DNA of 64,000 bases from NCBI RefSeq assembly GCF_021228795.1, contig NZ_CP089309.1, positions 3,779,501-3,843,500 on the forward strand, given 5' to 3'. Made by a program: the position numbers and the translations under genes. The DNA comes from Thiocapsa bogorovii. Its GTDB lineage: Bacteria > Pseudomonadota > Gammaproteobacteria > Chromatiales > Chromatiaceae. Each line of letters opens with the position of its first letter. Position 1 is the stretch's first letter. This document shows, piece after piece, positions 26,433 to 35,200 of this stretch. The notes under the pieces are model-generated. The model did not search any database. It saw only the letters and a program-made list of their open reading frames with translations, and was not told the origin of the DNA.

Positions 26433-27398
26433 GTGGTCGACGCACTCACCCCATCCGCCTGGTTGCTCGCTTTCGAGCAGGCGCTCCTATATCCGGCGCT
26501 TGCGCCGCTCTTGGTGGGCTGGGTCCGCAAGGTCAGAGCGCGCCTTCAGAACCGGCGCGGGGCCTCGGTCCTTCAGCCCTATCGCGAGCTGCGCAAGCTG
26601 CTCTTCAAGGAGGCGCGAGTCGCCCACTCCGCCTCGCCTCTGTTTCGCGCCGCGCCCTCCGTGGTCTTCGTCGCCACCTGGCTGGCGGCGGCGACGGTGC
26701 CGCTCCTCACCATCGATCTGCCGATCGCGGTGGTCGCCGACATCATCGTCCTGGCCGGGTTGCTGGCGCTGGCAAGGGTCTTCCTCGCCCTTGCCGGCAT
26801 GGACGTGGGCACCGCCTTCGGTGGCATGGGCGCCTCGCGCGAGATGATGATCGCCGCCCTGGCCGAGCCGGCGATGCTGATGGCGGTCTTCACCCTGGCC
26901 ATGACCGCCCACAGCACCAATTTGGGCAGTGTCATCGCGCAGCACCTGGGGGATGCCTTCATCCTGCGCCCCTCCTATCTCTTTGCCTTTGCCGGCCTGA
27001 CCCTGGTGGCGCTTGCCGAGACCGGTCGCATCCCGGTCGACAATCCGACGACCCACCTGGAGCTGACCATGGTCCACGAGTCCATGGTGCTCGAATACTC
27101 GGGTCGGCATCTGGCTCTGATGGAGTGGGCGGCACAGATCAAGCTTCTGCTTTACGGTGTGCTGGTCGCCAACATCTTCTTTCCCTGGGGAATCGCGACG
27201 GATCCGGCACTCCTGTCGTTGGCGATCGGCTTAGGTGCCATCCTGCTGAAGCTGGCGGTGCTCGGGGCTGCCTTGGCGGTGGCCGAGACCGTCTTGGCGA
27301 AGATGCGCCTGTTCCGTGTTCCGGCCTTTCTGAATCTTGCCCTGCTGCTGGCCCTGCTCGGGCTCTTGAGCCATGTGATCCTGGAGGTCGGGGCATGA
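26433..27398 (+). CDS. hyfC: HyfC-like (NuoH-family) subunit of Ehr-type complex
   Basis: The 321-aa NuoH/HycD-family membrane protein connects the peripheral and membrane arms. Family motifs are QPYRELRKLLFKEARVA near the N-terminus, ASREMMIAALAEPAMLMAVFTLA, and ALAETGRIPVDNPTTHLELTMVHESMVLEYSGRHLALMEWAAQIKL, with the charged residues thought to form the quinone/proton entry path in complex I. The start is GTG at 26433; the frame is open further upstream but overlaps HyfB without homology. Its TGA overlaps the next ATG. Confidence 0.92.
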   Translation: MVDALTPSAWLLAFEQALLYPALAPLLVGWVRKVRARLQNRRGASVLQPYRELRKLLFKEARVAHSASPLFRAAPSVVFVATWLAAATVPLLTIDLPIAVVADIIVLAGLLALARVFLALAGMDVGTAFGGMGASREMMIAALAEPAMLMAVFTLAMTAHSTNLGSVIAQHLGDAFILRPSYLFAFAGLTLVALAETGRIPVDNPTTHLELTMVHESMVLEYSGRHLALMEWAAQIKLLLYGVLVANIFFPWGIATDPALLSLAIGLGAILLKLAVLGAALAVAETVLAKMRLFRVPAFLNLALLLALLGLLSHVILEVGA

Positions 27399-28093
27399 AC
27401 CTTCCGGCGTTGCCGCTGCTGCAACAGTTGGTGGTTCTGCTGGCCGCCCTGGTGCTCTTTCTCTCTTTTGTCCTGCTCGCGCAGAGTCGGCTGGTCTCGG
27501 CGATCCATGCCTTCGCCTGGCAGGGCGCTCTGGTCGCCGCGGTCACCGCGGTCGTGGCCCTGAGCGGCGAGGTCCATCATCTGTACTTCTCGGCGGGGTT
27601 GACGCTGGTCCTCAAGGCACTGGTGATCCCGGCGATGCTTCACCGACAGGTCCGCGGCCTGCAGCTGGAGCGTCACACCGAGGCCCTGCAGCGTCCGACC
27701 CTGGCCATCATGGCGGCCGTCGGGCTGGTGATCTTCAGCTACTGGCTGGTCTTACCGATGGTCGCCGAAGAGCTGGCCTTCACACGCAACATTCTCGCCA
27801 TCAGCCTTGCGGTGGTCCTGATCGGCTTTCTGATGATGGTGGTGCGCCACCAGGCGGTCGCTCAGGTGCTGGGTTTCATGTCTATCGAGAACGGGCTCTT
27901 CCTCGCCGCCGTCTCCGCCACCGGCGGCATGCCCTTGATCGTCGAGTTGGGCGTGGCCTTCGACGTCCTGGTGGCCATGGTCCTGTTCGGGGTCTTCTTC
28001 TTTCAGATCCGCGAGAGCATCGATTCGCTGGACGTGGATCGGCTCAATCGTCTAAGCGAGACGGCGGAGATCGCGGGGGAGGAGCGGCCATGA
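27395..28093 (+). CDS. hyfE: HyfE-like membrane subunit of Ehr-type complex
   Basis: The 232-aa membrane protein resembles hydrogenase-4 subunit E. Its second half contains a NuoK-like module with FMMVVRHQAVAQVLGFMSIENGLFLAAV, in which the membrane-embedded glutamate is conserved, and LVAMVLFGVFFFQIRESIDSLDVDRLNRL at the end. The ATG overlaps the HyfC stop (ATGA) and its own stop overlaps the HyfF start, so translation is coupled along the operon. Confidence 0.9.
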   Translation: MNLPALPLLQQLVVLLAALVLFLSFVLLAQSRLVSAIHAFAWQGALVAAVTAVVALSGEVHHLYFSAGLTLVLKALVIPAMLHRQVRGLQLERHTEALQRPTLAIMAAVGLVIFSYWLVLPMVAEELAFTRNILAISLAVVLIGFLMMVVRHQAVAQVLGFMSIENGLFLAAVSATGGMPLIVELGVAFDVLVAMVLFGVFFFQIRESIDSLDVDRLNRLSETAEIAGEERP

Positions 28094-29586
28094 CCGCACT
28101 CCTGCTTACCCTGCTTGCGCCTTTGCTGGGTGCGCTCGTGCTGGCGCTGGTCAGGCCGCCTGTTGTGGGCGGCTGGCTGAACCTTGCGATCTCGGCGCTC
28201 ACATTGGCTGCGGCCGGCTGGTTGGCCTGGACGGTGGCGCTGGACGGCGACGTCTTCGGCCGGCTGACCGGTATCGGTTTTCGGGTGGACGCCTTCAACG
28301 TCTACCTGGTGGCCTTGACCGCCTTCGTCGGTCTGACCACGTCGATCTTCTCGCGGCCCTACATGCGCCACGTCCGTGCCGAGGGTCGCGTTTATCTCGG
28401 CGGGATGCGCGTCTATCACAGCATGTATCAGACCTTCATGCTGACCATGCTTGTCGCGCTCACCACCGACAACCTGGGTGTCCTCTGGGTCGCCGTCGAG
28501 GGCGCGACCCTGGCCACCGTTCTGCTGGTCTCGCTCTACCGCACACCCGAGGCGATCGAGGCGGCCTGGAAATACTTCATCCTCTGCGGTGTTGGCATCG
28601 CGCTCGCCTTGTTCGGCACGGTCCTGACCTATTTCGCCGCTCAGCACGTCGATTTCGGGGCGGTCGACGAACCCGGCGCCGGTCTGATCTGGAGTAGCCT
28701 CTTCACCCATGCCGCCGCGCTCGACCCGACCGTCATGCGCATCGCCTTCGTCTTCCTGCTGGTCGGCTACGGCACCAAGGTCGGCCTGGTGCCCATGCAC
28801 CAGTGGCTGCCCGACGCCCACTCCGAGGGACCGACACCCATGTCCGCCGTGCTCTCCGGGCTGTTGCTGAACGTCGCACTCTATGCCCTGGTACGCTTCA
28901 AGATGCTGGTCGACGGCTCACTGGCGGCGACCGCCTCGCCGCACCTGGCGGGTGGCTTGCTGATGGGCTTCGGGTTGGTCTCCTTCACGGTAGCCGGGCT
29001 CTTCCTGCACCGCCAGCGCGACATCAAGCGCCTATTCAGCTACTCCTCCATCGAGCACATGGGGCTCATGACCTTTGCCTTCGGGCTCGGCGGCCCGCTC
29101 GCCACCTTCGGCGCGCTGCTGCACATGCTGGTGCATTCGCTGACCAAATCGGCCATCTTCGTCACCGTCGGTTATGCCGCGCACATCGCCGGGAGTCAGG
29201 GCATCGAGAAGATCCGCGGACTCATCCGCACCCAGCCGGCGGTCGGCTGGTCGCTGCTGATCGGCGTGGTTGCGATCGCGGGCTTCCCGCCGTTCGGTGT
29301 CTTCACCAGCGAGTTTCTGCTGCTCACCGCCACCATGCAGGCGCAGCCTTGGCTGACGCTTCCGCTGGTGATCGGTCTGGCCATCGCCTTCGCAGGACTC
29401 TTCCGGCATCTGCACCCGATGGTCTACGGCATCCGGCCTGAAGGCCAACAGCCGGTCCAGGCCAACCTGATCCCGGTCGCTGTCCACCTGGGTCTGGTGC
29501 TCTGGCTGGGGCTCGCGATCCCCGGCTTCCTCGCCGCGTGGCTGAACCGGGCGACGCAACTCATCACGGGGGCAAGTCTGCTGTGA
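28090..29586 (+). CDS. hyfF: HyfF-like antiporter subunit of Ehr-type complex
   Basis: The 498-aa second Mrp-type antiporter subunit has about 14 helices. It carries LWVAVEGATLATVLLVSLYRTPEAIEAAWKYFILCGVG (conserved Glu and Lys), GTKVGLVPMHQWLPDAHSEGPTPMSAVLSGLLLNVALYALVRF, FSYSSIEHMGLMTFAFG and HSLTKSAIFVTVGY, the pattern of HyfF/HycC-type subunits. With HyfB it gives two antiporter channels, so the complex could translocate more than one ion per turnover. HyfD is absent from the operon. Confidence 0.93.
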   Translation: MTALLLTLLAPLLGALVLALVRPPVVGGWLNLAISALTLAAAGWLAWTVALDGDVFGRLTGIGFRVDAFNVYLVALTAFVGLTTSIFSRPYMRHVRAEGRVYLGGMRVYHSMYQTFMLTMLVALTTDNLGVLWVAVEGATLATVLLVSLYRTPEAIEAAWKYFILCGVGIALALFGTVLTYFAAQHVDFGAVDEPGAGLIWSSLFTHAAALDPTVMRIAFVFLLVGYGTKVGLVPMHQWLPDAHSEGPTPMSAVLSGLLLNVALYALVRFKMLVDGSLAATASPHLAGGLLMGFGLVSFTVAGLFLHRQRDIKRLFSYSSIEHMGLMTFAFGLGGPLATFGALLHMLVHSLTKSAIFVTVGYAAHIAGSQGIEKIRGLIRTQPAVGWSLLIGVVAIAGFPPFGVFTSEFLLLTATMQAQPWLTLPLVIGLAIAFAGLFRHLHPMVYGIRPEGQQPVQANLIPVAVHLGLVLWLGLAIPGFLAAWLNRATQLITGASLL

Positions 29587-31217
29587 GCCGCTTCGACTGG
29601 CTGTCCGAGTTTCTCGCACGGTTCGAAGACGATCATCCGATCGCCCGATATGAAGACGTCCGCGCCTTGGCCCCGGCCCATCGTCTGGAGCTCGACGCCG
29701 AGGACTGGGGGGCGGCCGGGAAGATCGCTGCGGCGATGGGGCTGAGGCACGCAGGTGTCTGGGCCGACCCGCTCGGGGATCGTCCATCGGAGAGCCCGCA
29801 GGAGAGCGGGAGCGAGATCGAAGGTCCGGCCATCCGCGTTCAAGCGTGCCTCGAGCGGGACGGCGACTACCTGATCCTGCAAACCCTGGTTCCGGAAACA
29901 CGCCCGGTTCTGGACTCGCACACCCCGCTGTTCCCCGGCGTCGATCGCCTGGAGCGCCATGCCCAAGACCTGACCGGCGTGCGCTTTCACGGGCACCCGG
30001 ACGAGCGGCGTTGGACCCGCCATCAGGCCTGGTCGACCGATGACTTTCCCCTGCGCGCGGATTTCCCGATCGAGGGACGCAGCGTGCGGCGTACCCCGGC
30101 CGATGTCGACTACCCCTTCACCCGCATCCAGGGCAGCGGCGTCTACGAGATCCCGGTCGGACCCGTCCATGCCGGCATCATCGAGCCCGGGCACTTCCGT
30201 TTCCAGGCTGCGGGCGAGGATGTCATGCGTCTGGAGGCGCGCCTCGGCTATGTCCATCGCGGGATCGAGAAGCTCGCCGTCGGGCGCGATCCGCAGGGTC
30301 TGATGCGACTCGCCGGGCGCGTCTCGGGCGACTCGACCGTCGCCCATGCCTGGGCTGCCGCTCAGGCGATGGAACGGGCCGTTGGTTGCGCACTGCCGCC
30401 ACGCGCGACGAGCCTGCGCGCCATCCTGGCCGAGCGCGAGCGCATTGCCAACCACCTCGGCGACATCGGCGCCATCTGCAACGATGTCGGCTTCGCCTTC
30501 GCCCATGTCCAATGTGCCCGGTTGCGCGAGCAGTGGCAGCGCCGCAGCGCCGCGCTCTTCAGCCACCGCCTGATGATGGACACACTGGTCCCGGGCGGTG
30601 TCGCCCACGACATCTCGGAGACCGACTTCCGCGAGCTGCGTCTCGACCACGCGGCCCTTCACAAGGCCATCGCGCCCCTGTTCGATATCATCGACGACCA
30701 CCCGTCGCTCGACGACCGTCTGATCGGCACCGGCATCCTCGCGCAGGCCGACGCCCGCGCGCTCGGTTGTACCGGCTATGTCGGCAAGGCCAGCGGCCTT
30801 GCGTTCGATGTCCGTCGCGACAATCCCTATGCGCCTTACGACCAGGTGCGTGTCGAGGTCCCCGGAGAGACGGCGGGCGACGTCGCTGCCCGCGTTCGGG
30901 TTCGCATGAAGGAGGTTTGCGCGAGTCTCTGGATGCTCGATCGACTGCTGGATGCCCTGCCGGAGGGCGAGATCGCCGTACCCTTCCCGCTTCCGGAGGA
31001 GGGTGCCGTGGGCCTTGGCCTGGTCGAGGGTTGGCGAGGGGAGATCCTCTGTTTCGTGCGGTTCGCCGCGGAGGGCCGGATCGCCCGCTACTTCCCGCGC
31101 GACCCGAGTTGGTTCACCTGGCCGGCCCTGGAGCGCCTGATTCACGGCAACATCGTTCCCGATTTTCCGGTGTGCAATAAGTCGGTCAACGGGTCTTATG
31201 CGGGGGTGGATCTCTGA
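29583..31217 (+). CDS. hyfG: Large subunit of Ehr-type complex (NuoC-NuoD fusion, no NiFe ligands)
   Basis: The 544-aa protein starts at GTG 29583, overlapping the HyfF stop. Residues 1-165 form a NuoC-like domain (RLERHAQDLTGVRFHGHPD, FPLRADFP) and the rest a NuoD/hydrogenase large-subunit domain (GSGVYEIPVGPVHAGIIEPGHFRF...RLGYVHRGIEKL). In NiFe enzymes the first ligand pair is RxCGxC; here it is RVSGDS (246-251). The C-terminal DPCxxC is replaced by DFPVCNKS (527-534), with one lone Cys. It therefore cannot hold a normal NiFe site and belongs with the energy-converting hydrogenase-related (Ehr) group. Its redox role is unknown. The TGA stop begins a palindromic element. Confidence 0.92.
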   Translation: MSRFDWLSEFLARFEDDHPIARYEDVRALAPAHRLELDAEDWGAAGKIAAAMGLRHAGVWADPLGDRPSESPQESGSEIEGPAIRVQACLERDGDYLILQTLVPETRPVLDSHTPLFPGVDRLERHAQDLTGVRFHGHPDERRWTRHQAWSTDDFPLRADFPIEGRSVRRTPADVDYPFTRIQGSGVYEIPVGPVHAGIIEPGHFRFQAAGEDVMRLEARLGYVHRGIEKLAVGRDPQGLMRLAGRVSGDSTVAHAWAAAQAMERAVGCALPPRATSLRAILAERERIANHLGDIGAICNDVGFAFAHVQCARLREQWQRRSAALFSHRLMMDTLVPGGVAHDISETDFRELRLDHAALHKAIAPLFDIIDDHPSLDDRLIGTGILAQADARALGCTGYVGKASGLAFDVRRDNPYAPYDQVRVEVPGETAGDVAARVRVRMKEVCASLWMLDRLLDALPEGEIAVPFPLPEEGAVGLGLVEGWRGEILCFVRFAAEGRIARYFPRDPSWFTWPALERLIHGNIVPDFPVCNKSVNGSYAGVDL

Positions 31218-31335
31218 ACCGCGCCACCATGCGACAGGCGCGATTGGCTCTTGATTCGGGCCTCAAGTCCATCAACGAACGCTTCAGCGGGCGCGGTTCA
31301 GGATATTGAATGCTTTTTTTGGAACCGCGTCATGC
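31215..31335. repeat. CGCGGTT-family palindromic element, copy D (module 1, linker, start of module 2)
   Basis: An exact 11-bp inverted repeat, TGAACCGCGCC (31215-31225) and GGCGCGGTTCA (31290-31300), bounds module 1. An AT-rich linker ending in seven T follows, then GGAACCGCGTC (31321-31331), the start of a truncated module 2. The first three bases are the stop codon of the large-subunit gene. Confidence 0.75.
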
Positions 31336-31514
31336 GGAGGTTCCATGGGTATCTTCGACATCGCCGGTGGCGATAACCGTCCCTTAGCCACCGTTCAAAG
31401 CGATCCATCTTAGCCCCTCCCTCGCGGGAGAGGGGTTGGGGAGAGGGGGAGAATGAACCGAAATGGCTAAGTTGTTTCTGCACCGTCCCCTAGCACTCGG
31501 AGACGCGATTCAGC
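31336..31514. other. Spacer before the small-subunit gene with a purine/pyrimidine hairpin
   Basis: The region has no gene. CCCCTCCCTCGCGGGAGAGGGG (31414-31435) forms a strong hairpin and is followed by a G-rich stretch to about 31453. Together with copy D it makes a 297-base break inside an otherwise overlapping operon. Confidence 0.45.
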
Positions 31515-32039
31515 ATGTTCCGAATCCTTAAGCAATCCTTCCGCACCGGTGTCGTCACCGAGGCACCGCCGGATCACGACGATGGCGAGCTCGAACGGCT
31601 CGGGATCGAGGTGCGCCGACGCATCGATGCGCGCTTCGGCGGCAGTCTCGCCATCCGCCAGGTCGATGCGGGCTCCTGCAACGGCTGCGAGCTCGAGATC
31701 CATGCGCTCGACAACCCTTTCTACGATGTGGAGCGCTTCGGCATCCACTTCGTTGCCTCGCCGCGCCATGCCGACGTGCTGCTCGTGACCGGTCCGGTCT
31801 CGCGTCATATGGAGACCGCACTGCGTCGCACCTGGCGCGCCATTCCGTCCCCGAAATTCGTCGTCGCCGCCGGGACCTGCGCCTGCGACGGCGGGGAGAT
31901 CGGGGTCTCTTATGCCTCCTGCGGTCCGATCGAGAACGTCGTCCCGGTGGATGTGAAGATCCCTGGTTGCCCGCCTTCGCCGATGGATCTTTTGAAAGGA
32001 TTGCTCGGGGCGCTGGTGATCGATCGAGAGCGCGTTTGA
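31515..32039 (+). CDS. hyfI: Small subunit of Ehr-type complex (HyfI/NuoB-like)
   Basis: The 174-aa NuoB-family protein carries one [4Fe-4S] cluster equivalent to N2 of complex I. The ligands are visible: DAGSCNGCELEI (C55, C58), GTCACDGG (C122) and VKIPGCPPSP (C152). It would pass electrons to the site at the interface with the large subunit. Unlike the other junctions of the operon, 297 bases containing palindromes separate it from the large-subunit gene. No hydrogenase maturation genes (hyp) and no ferredoxin-like HyfA are present. Confidence 0.93.
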   Translation: MFRILKQSFRTGVVTEAPPDHDDGELERLGIEVRRRIDARFGGSLAIRQVDAGSCNGCELEIHALDNPFYDVERFGIHFVASPRHADVLLVTGPVSRHMETALRRTWRAIPSPKFVVAAGTCACDGGEIGVSYASCGPIENVVPVDVKIPGCPPSPMDLLKGLLGALVIDRERV

Positions 32040-32201
32040 CCCACAGCGCCTCGCGGTGGCCGGGGACGCCTGGTCTCCTTCGCGGCTCCGGGCGACAGCG
32101 ATTCCTGCTTGGTTGACATGCCCGGAAACTGCCTTATCGTTTGAGGCATTGATCGGCCGAGTTGCGGGGTCGGTGAACGCCGATGCGACGTTCCGAGCGT
32201 G

Positions 32202-35200
32202 CTACTGTGCCGAGCCCGTCTGATCTGTGCTTCGGAGATGCTCCCGCAACGCGCAGGCGGTCGGCAATTCGCCGGCGGCTGCAATCGTCTCGGGTGTCCC
32301 TTCCGCGACGATCCGGCCGCCCGCGTCGCCGGCTTCGGGGCCGAGGTCGATGATCCAGTCGGCCTCGGCCATGAGGTCGAGGTTGTGCTCGATGACCAGG
32401 ACCGAATGGCCGGCGTCGACCAGTCGGTGCAGGACGCTGAGCAGGCGCTCGACGTCGGCCATGTGCAGTCCGACGGTCGGCTCGTCGAGGACGTAGAGTG
32501 TGGGGCGGGCGGTACGCTGGGTCTTGATCGAGGCGGGGCCGGACTCCTGTCCCCGCGTAGGCGTCGACCGGGCCTTGGTCAGCTCGGTGACGAGTTTGAT
32601 GCGTTGGGCCTCGCCGCCCGAGAGTGTGGGGCTCGGCTGGCCGAGTTGCAGATAGCCGAGTCCGACATCTCGGAGCAGGGCGAGCGGGTGGTGGATGGCG
32701 CGGTGGGCGCTGAAGACATCCACGGCCTCGTCGACGCTTAGGCGCAAGACCTGCCCGATATCGAGTCCTTGGTAGCGGACCTCGCGGGTCTCGCGGTCGA
32801 AACGGCTACCGCCGCAGACCTCGCAGGTCATGCGGACATCCGGCAGGAAGCTCATCTCGAGCTTCTGAACCCCCTGTCCTTCGCAGGCGCTGCAACGCCC
32901 GCCGCTGGTGTTGAAGGAGAAGCGTGCCGGGCTCCAGCCGAGGATGCGGGCTTCCGACGTGGCGGCGAAGAGACGGCGGATCGGGTCCCAGAAACCGACG
33001 TAGGTGGCGGGGCAGGAGCGGGGCGTTTTGCCGATCGGGGTCTGGTCGACCTCCAGGACGCGGGCGAGGCCCTGCCAACCGATCAGGCGTTTGCAGCCGA
33101 CCAAGGTGCCCTTGCCGGGTCGCGCTCCGGTCTTGCCCTCCTGCGCGAGCAGATTGCGCAGGCTCTTGACCAGGACCTCGCGCACCAGTGTCGACTTGCC
33201 CGAGCCCGAGACGCCCGTAATGCAGACCAGCCGGGCGAGCGGGACGCACACCTCGATGTCCTGAAGGTTGTGCCGGCGGGCACCCGAGATCAGGAGCCAG
33301 TCGTCGCCCTTGCCGGTCGCACGGGCCGGTCGCGAGCGTTCGCGCGGGCGTGCGAGACAGCGCCCGGTGACGGAGGCCGGATCCTGCATCAGCTCCAGCG
33401 CGGTACCGCGGGCGATGATCTCGCCGCCGCGCGTGCCGGCGCCCGGCCCGAGATCGATGACCTCGTCGGCGCGGCGGATGGTTTCCTCGTCGTGCTCGAC
33501 CACCAGGATGGTATTGCCCTTGGTCTGGAGTCGGTCGAGCCCGTTAAGGAGCAAGCGGTTGTCGCGCGGATGTAGGCCGATGGTCGGCTCGTCGAGGATG
33601 TAGCAGACACCGCGCAGATTGGAGCCGAGCTGCGCGGCGAGCCGGATGCGCTGGGCCTCGCCGCCGGAGAGCGTGGGCGCGGCCCGGTCCAGCGTGAGAT
33701 AGCCGAGTCCGACCTCGGCGAGGAAGGCGAGCCGTTCGCGCACCTCGGCGAGTAGGTCGTGGGCGATGGTGCTCTCGCGGTGATCGAGATGGAGATCGGC
33801 GACGAAGTCCCCGGCCTGTTCCACGGTCAGGGCCGAGAGATCGGCGATCGAGCGCTCGCGAAAGCGCACGGCGAGTGCCTGCGGGTTGAGGCGCGCGCCG
33901 TGACAGCTCGGGCAGGGGGTCGATTCGATGGCGTCGTCCTCCTGCCACTGGTCCTCTTCGCCCGACTGCTCCGCGTCGAAACCGCGTAGCGCCAGTCCGG
34001 TTCCGAAACAGTCGCCGCACCAGCCTTGCTTGGAGTTGAAGCTGAACAGCCGCGGGTCCGGCTCGGGCAGGGCGATCCCGCAGCTCGGGCAGGCGCGTCG
34101 GGTCGAGTAGGGCGTCTCCGCGCCCCATGTGCCGTCGGCGACCGCCACGACACGGAGCGCGCCCTTGCCGAGATCCAGGGCCTGGTCCAGCAGGGTGCGC
34201 AACGCGTCTTCGTGATCGGGCCGGATGGCGATCTCCCCGACCGGCAGGTCGATGCTGTGCTCGCGATAGCGGTCGAGCCGGGGCCATTCGCGGGTCTCGA
34301 CCGGCTCGCCGTCGACCCGGAGCACGAACCAGCCGTGCCGCGCGGCCCACTCGGCCAATTCCTTGTAGATGCCTTTGCGGGCGACGACCAAGGGAGCCAT
34401 GAGGGCGACCTGTTGGCCCGCGTGATCGCGCTGAATCCGTTCCAGGATGGCATCCCGGCTCATGGGTTCGATGGGGACCGCGCAGGTGGGGCAGGTCTGA
34501 AGCCCGAGCCGAACGTAGAGCAGACGCAGATAGTGGTGGATCTCGGTGAGCGTGCCGACCGTGCTCTTGGCCCCGCCGCGGCTGGTGCGCTGCTCGATGG
34601 CGACGGTGGGCGGGATGCCGAGCACGGCATCGACATCGGGGCGCGCGGCGGGCTGGACGAACTGCCGGGCGTAGGCGTTGAGCGACTCCAGAAAGCGCCG
34701 CTGGCCCTCGGCAAAGAGGATATCGAAGGCGAGCGTGCTTTTGCCGCTGCCCGAGACCCCGGTGATGACGGTGAAGCGGTCGCGCGCGATCGTGAGGGAC
34801 AGATCCTTGAGGTTGTGCTCGCGGGCGTGGATGACCGAGATGAGCCCGTTGTCGGCAATTACGGCGTTGCCGGCGCTCGTCATGAAGCGCGGCGGGGCCT
34901 CCGCGATCGCGGTTTCCGGTGTTCCCGCGCGCGACAGGTCGCGCAAATGCTCGGCCAGGGCGCGCCCGGTGTGGCTCGTCGGATGCGCGGCGACCTGCTC
35001 GGGTGTGCCCTTGCAGACCAGTTCGCCGCCGGCCTCGCCGCCCTCGGGGCCGAGGTCGATCAGCCAGTCGGCCGCACCGATCAGGTCGAGATTGTGCTCG
35101 ATCACGAGCAGCGAATGGCCCTTGTCGAGCAGTCGCCGGAAGGCGTTCAGCAGGACCGCGACATCGGCAAAGTGCAGCCCCGTCGTGGGTTCGTCGAGCA

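Noticed and set aside
29583-32039. Annotation of the operon as an active group 4 NiFe hydrogenase
   Set aside because: Neither ligand pair of cysteines is present in the large subunit and no maturation genes are nearby.
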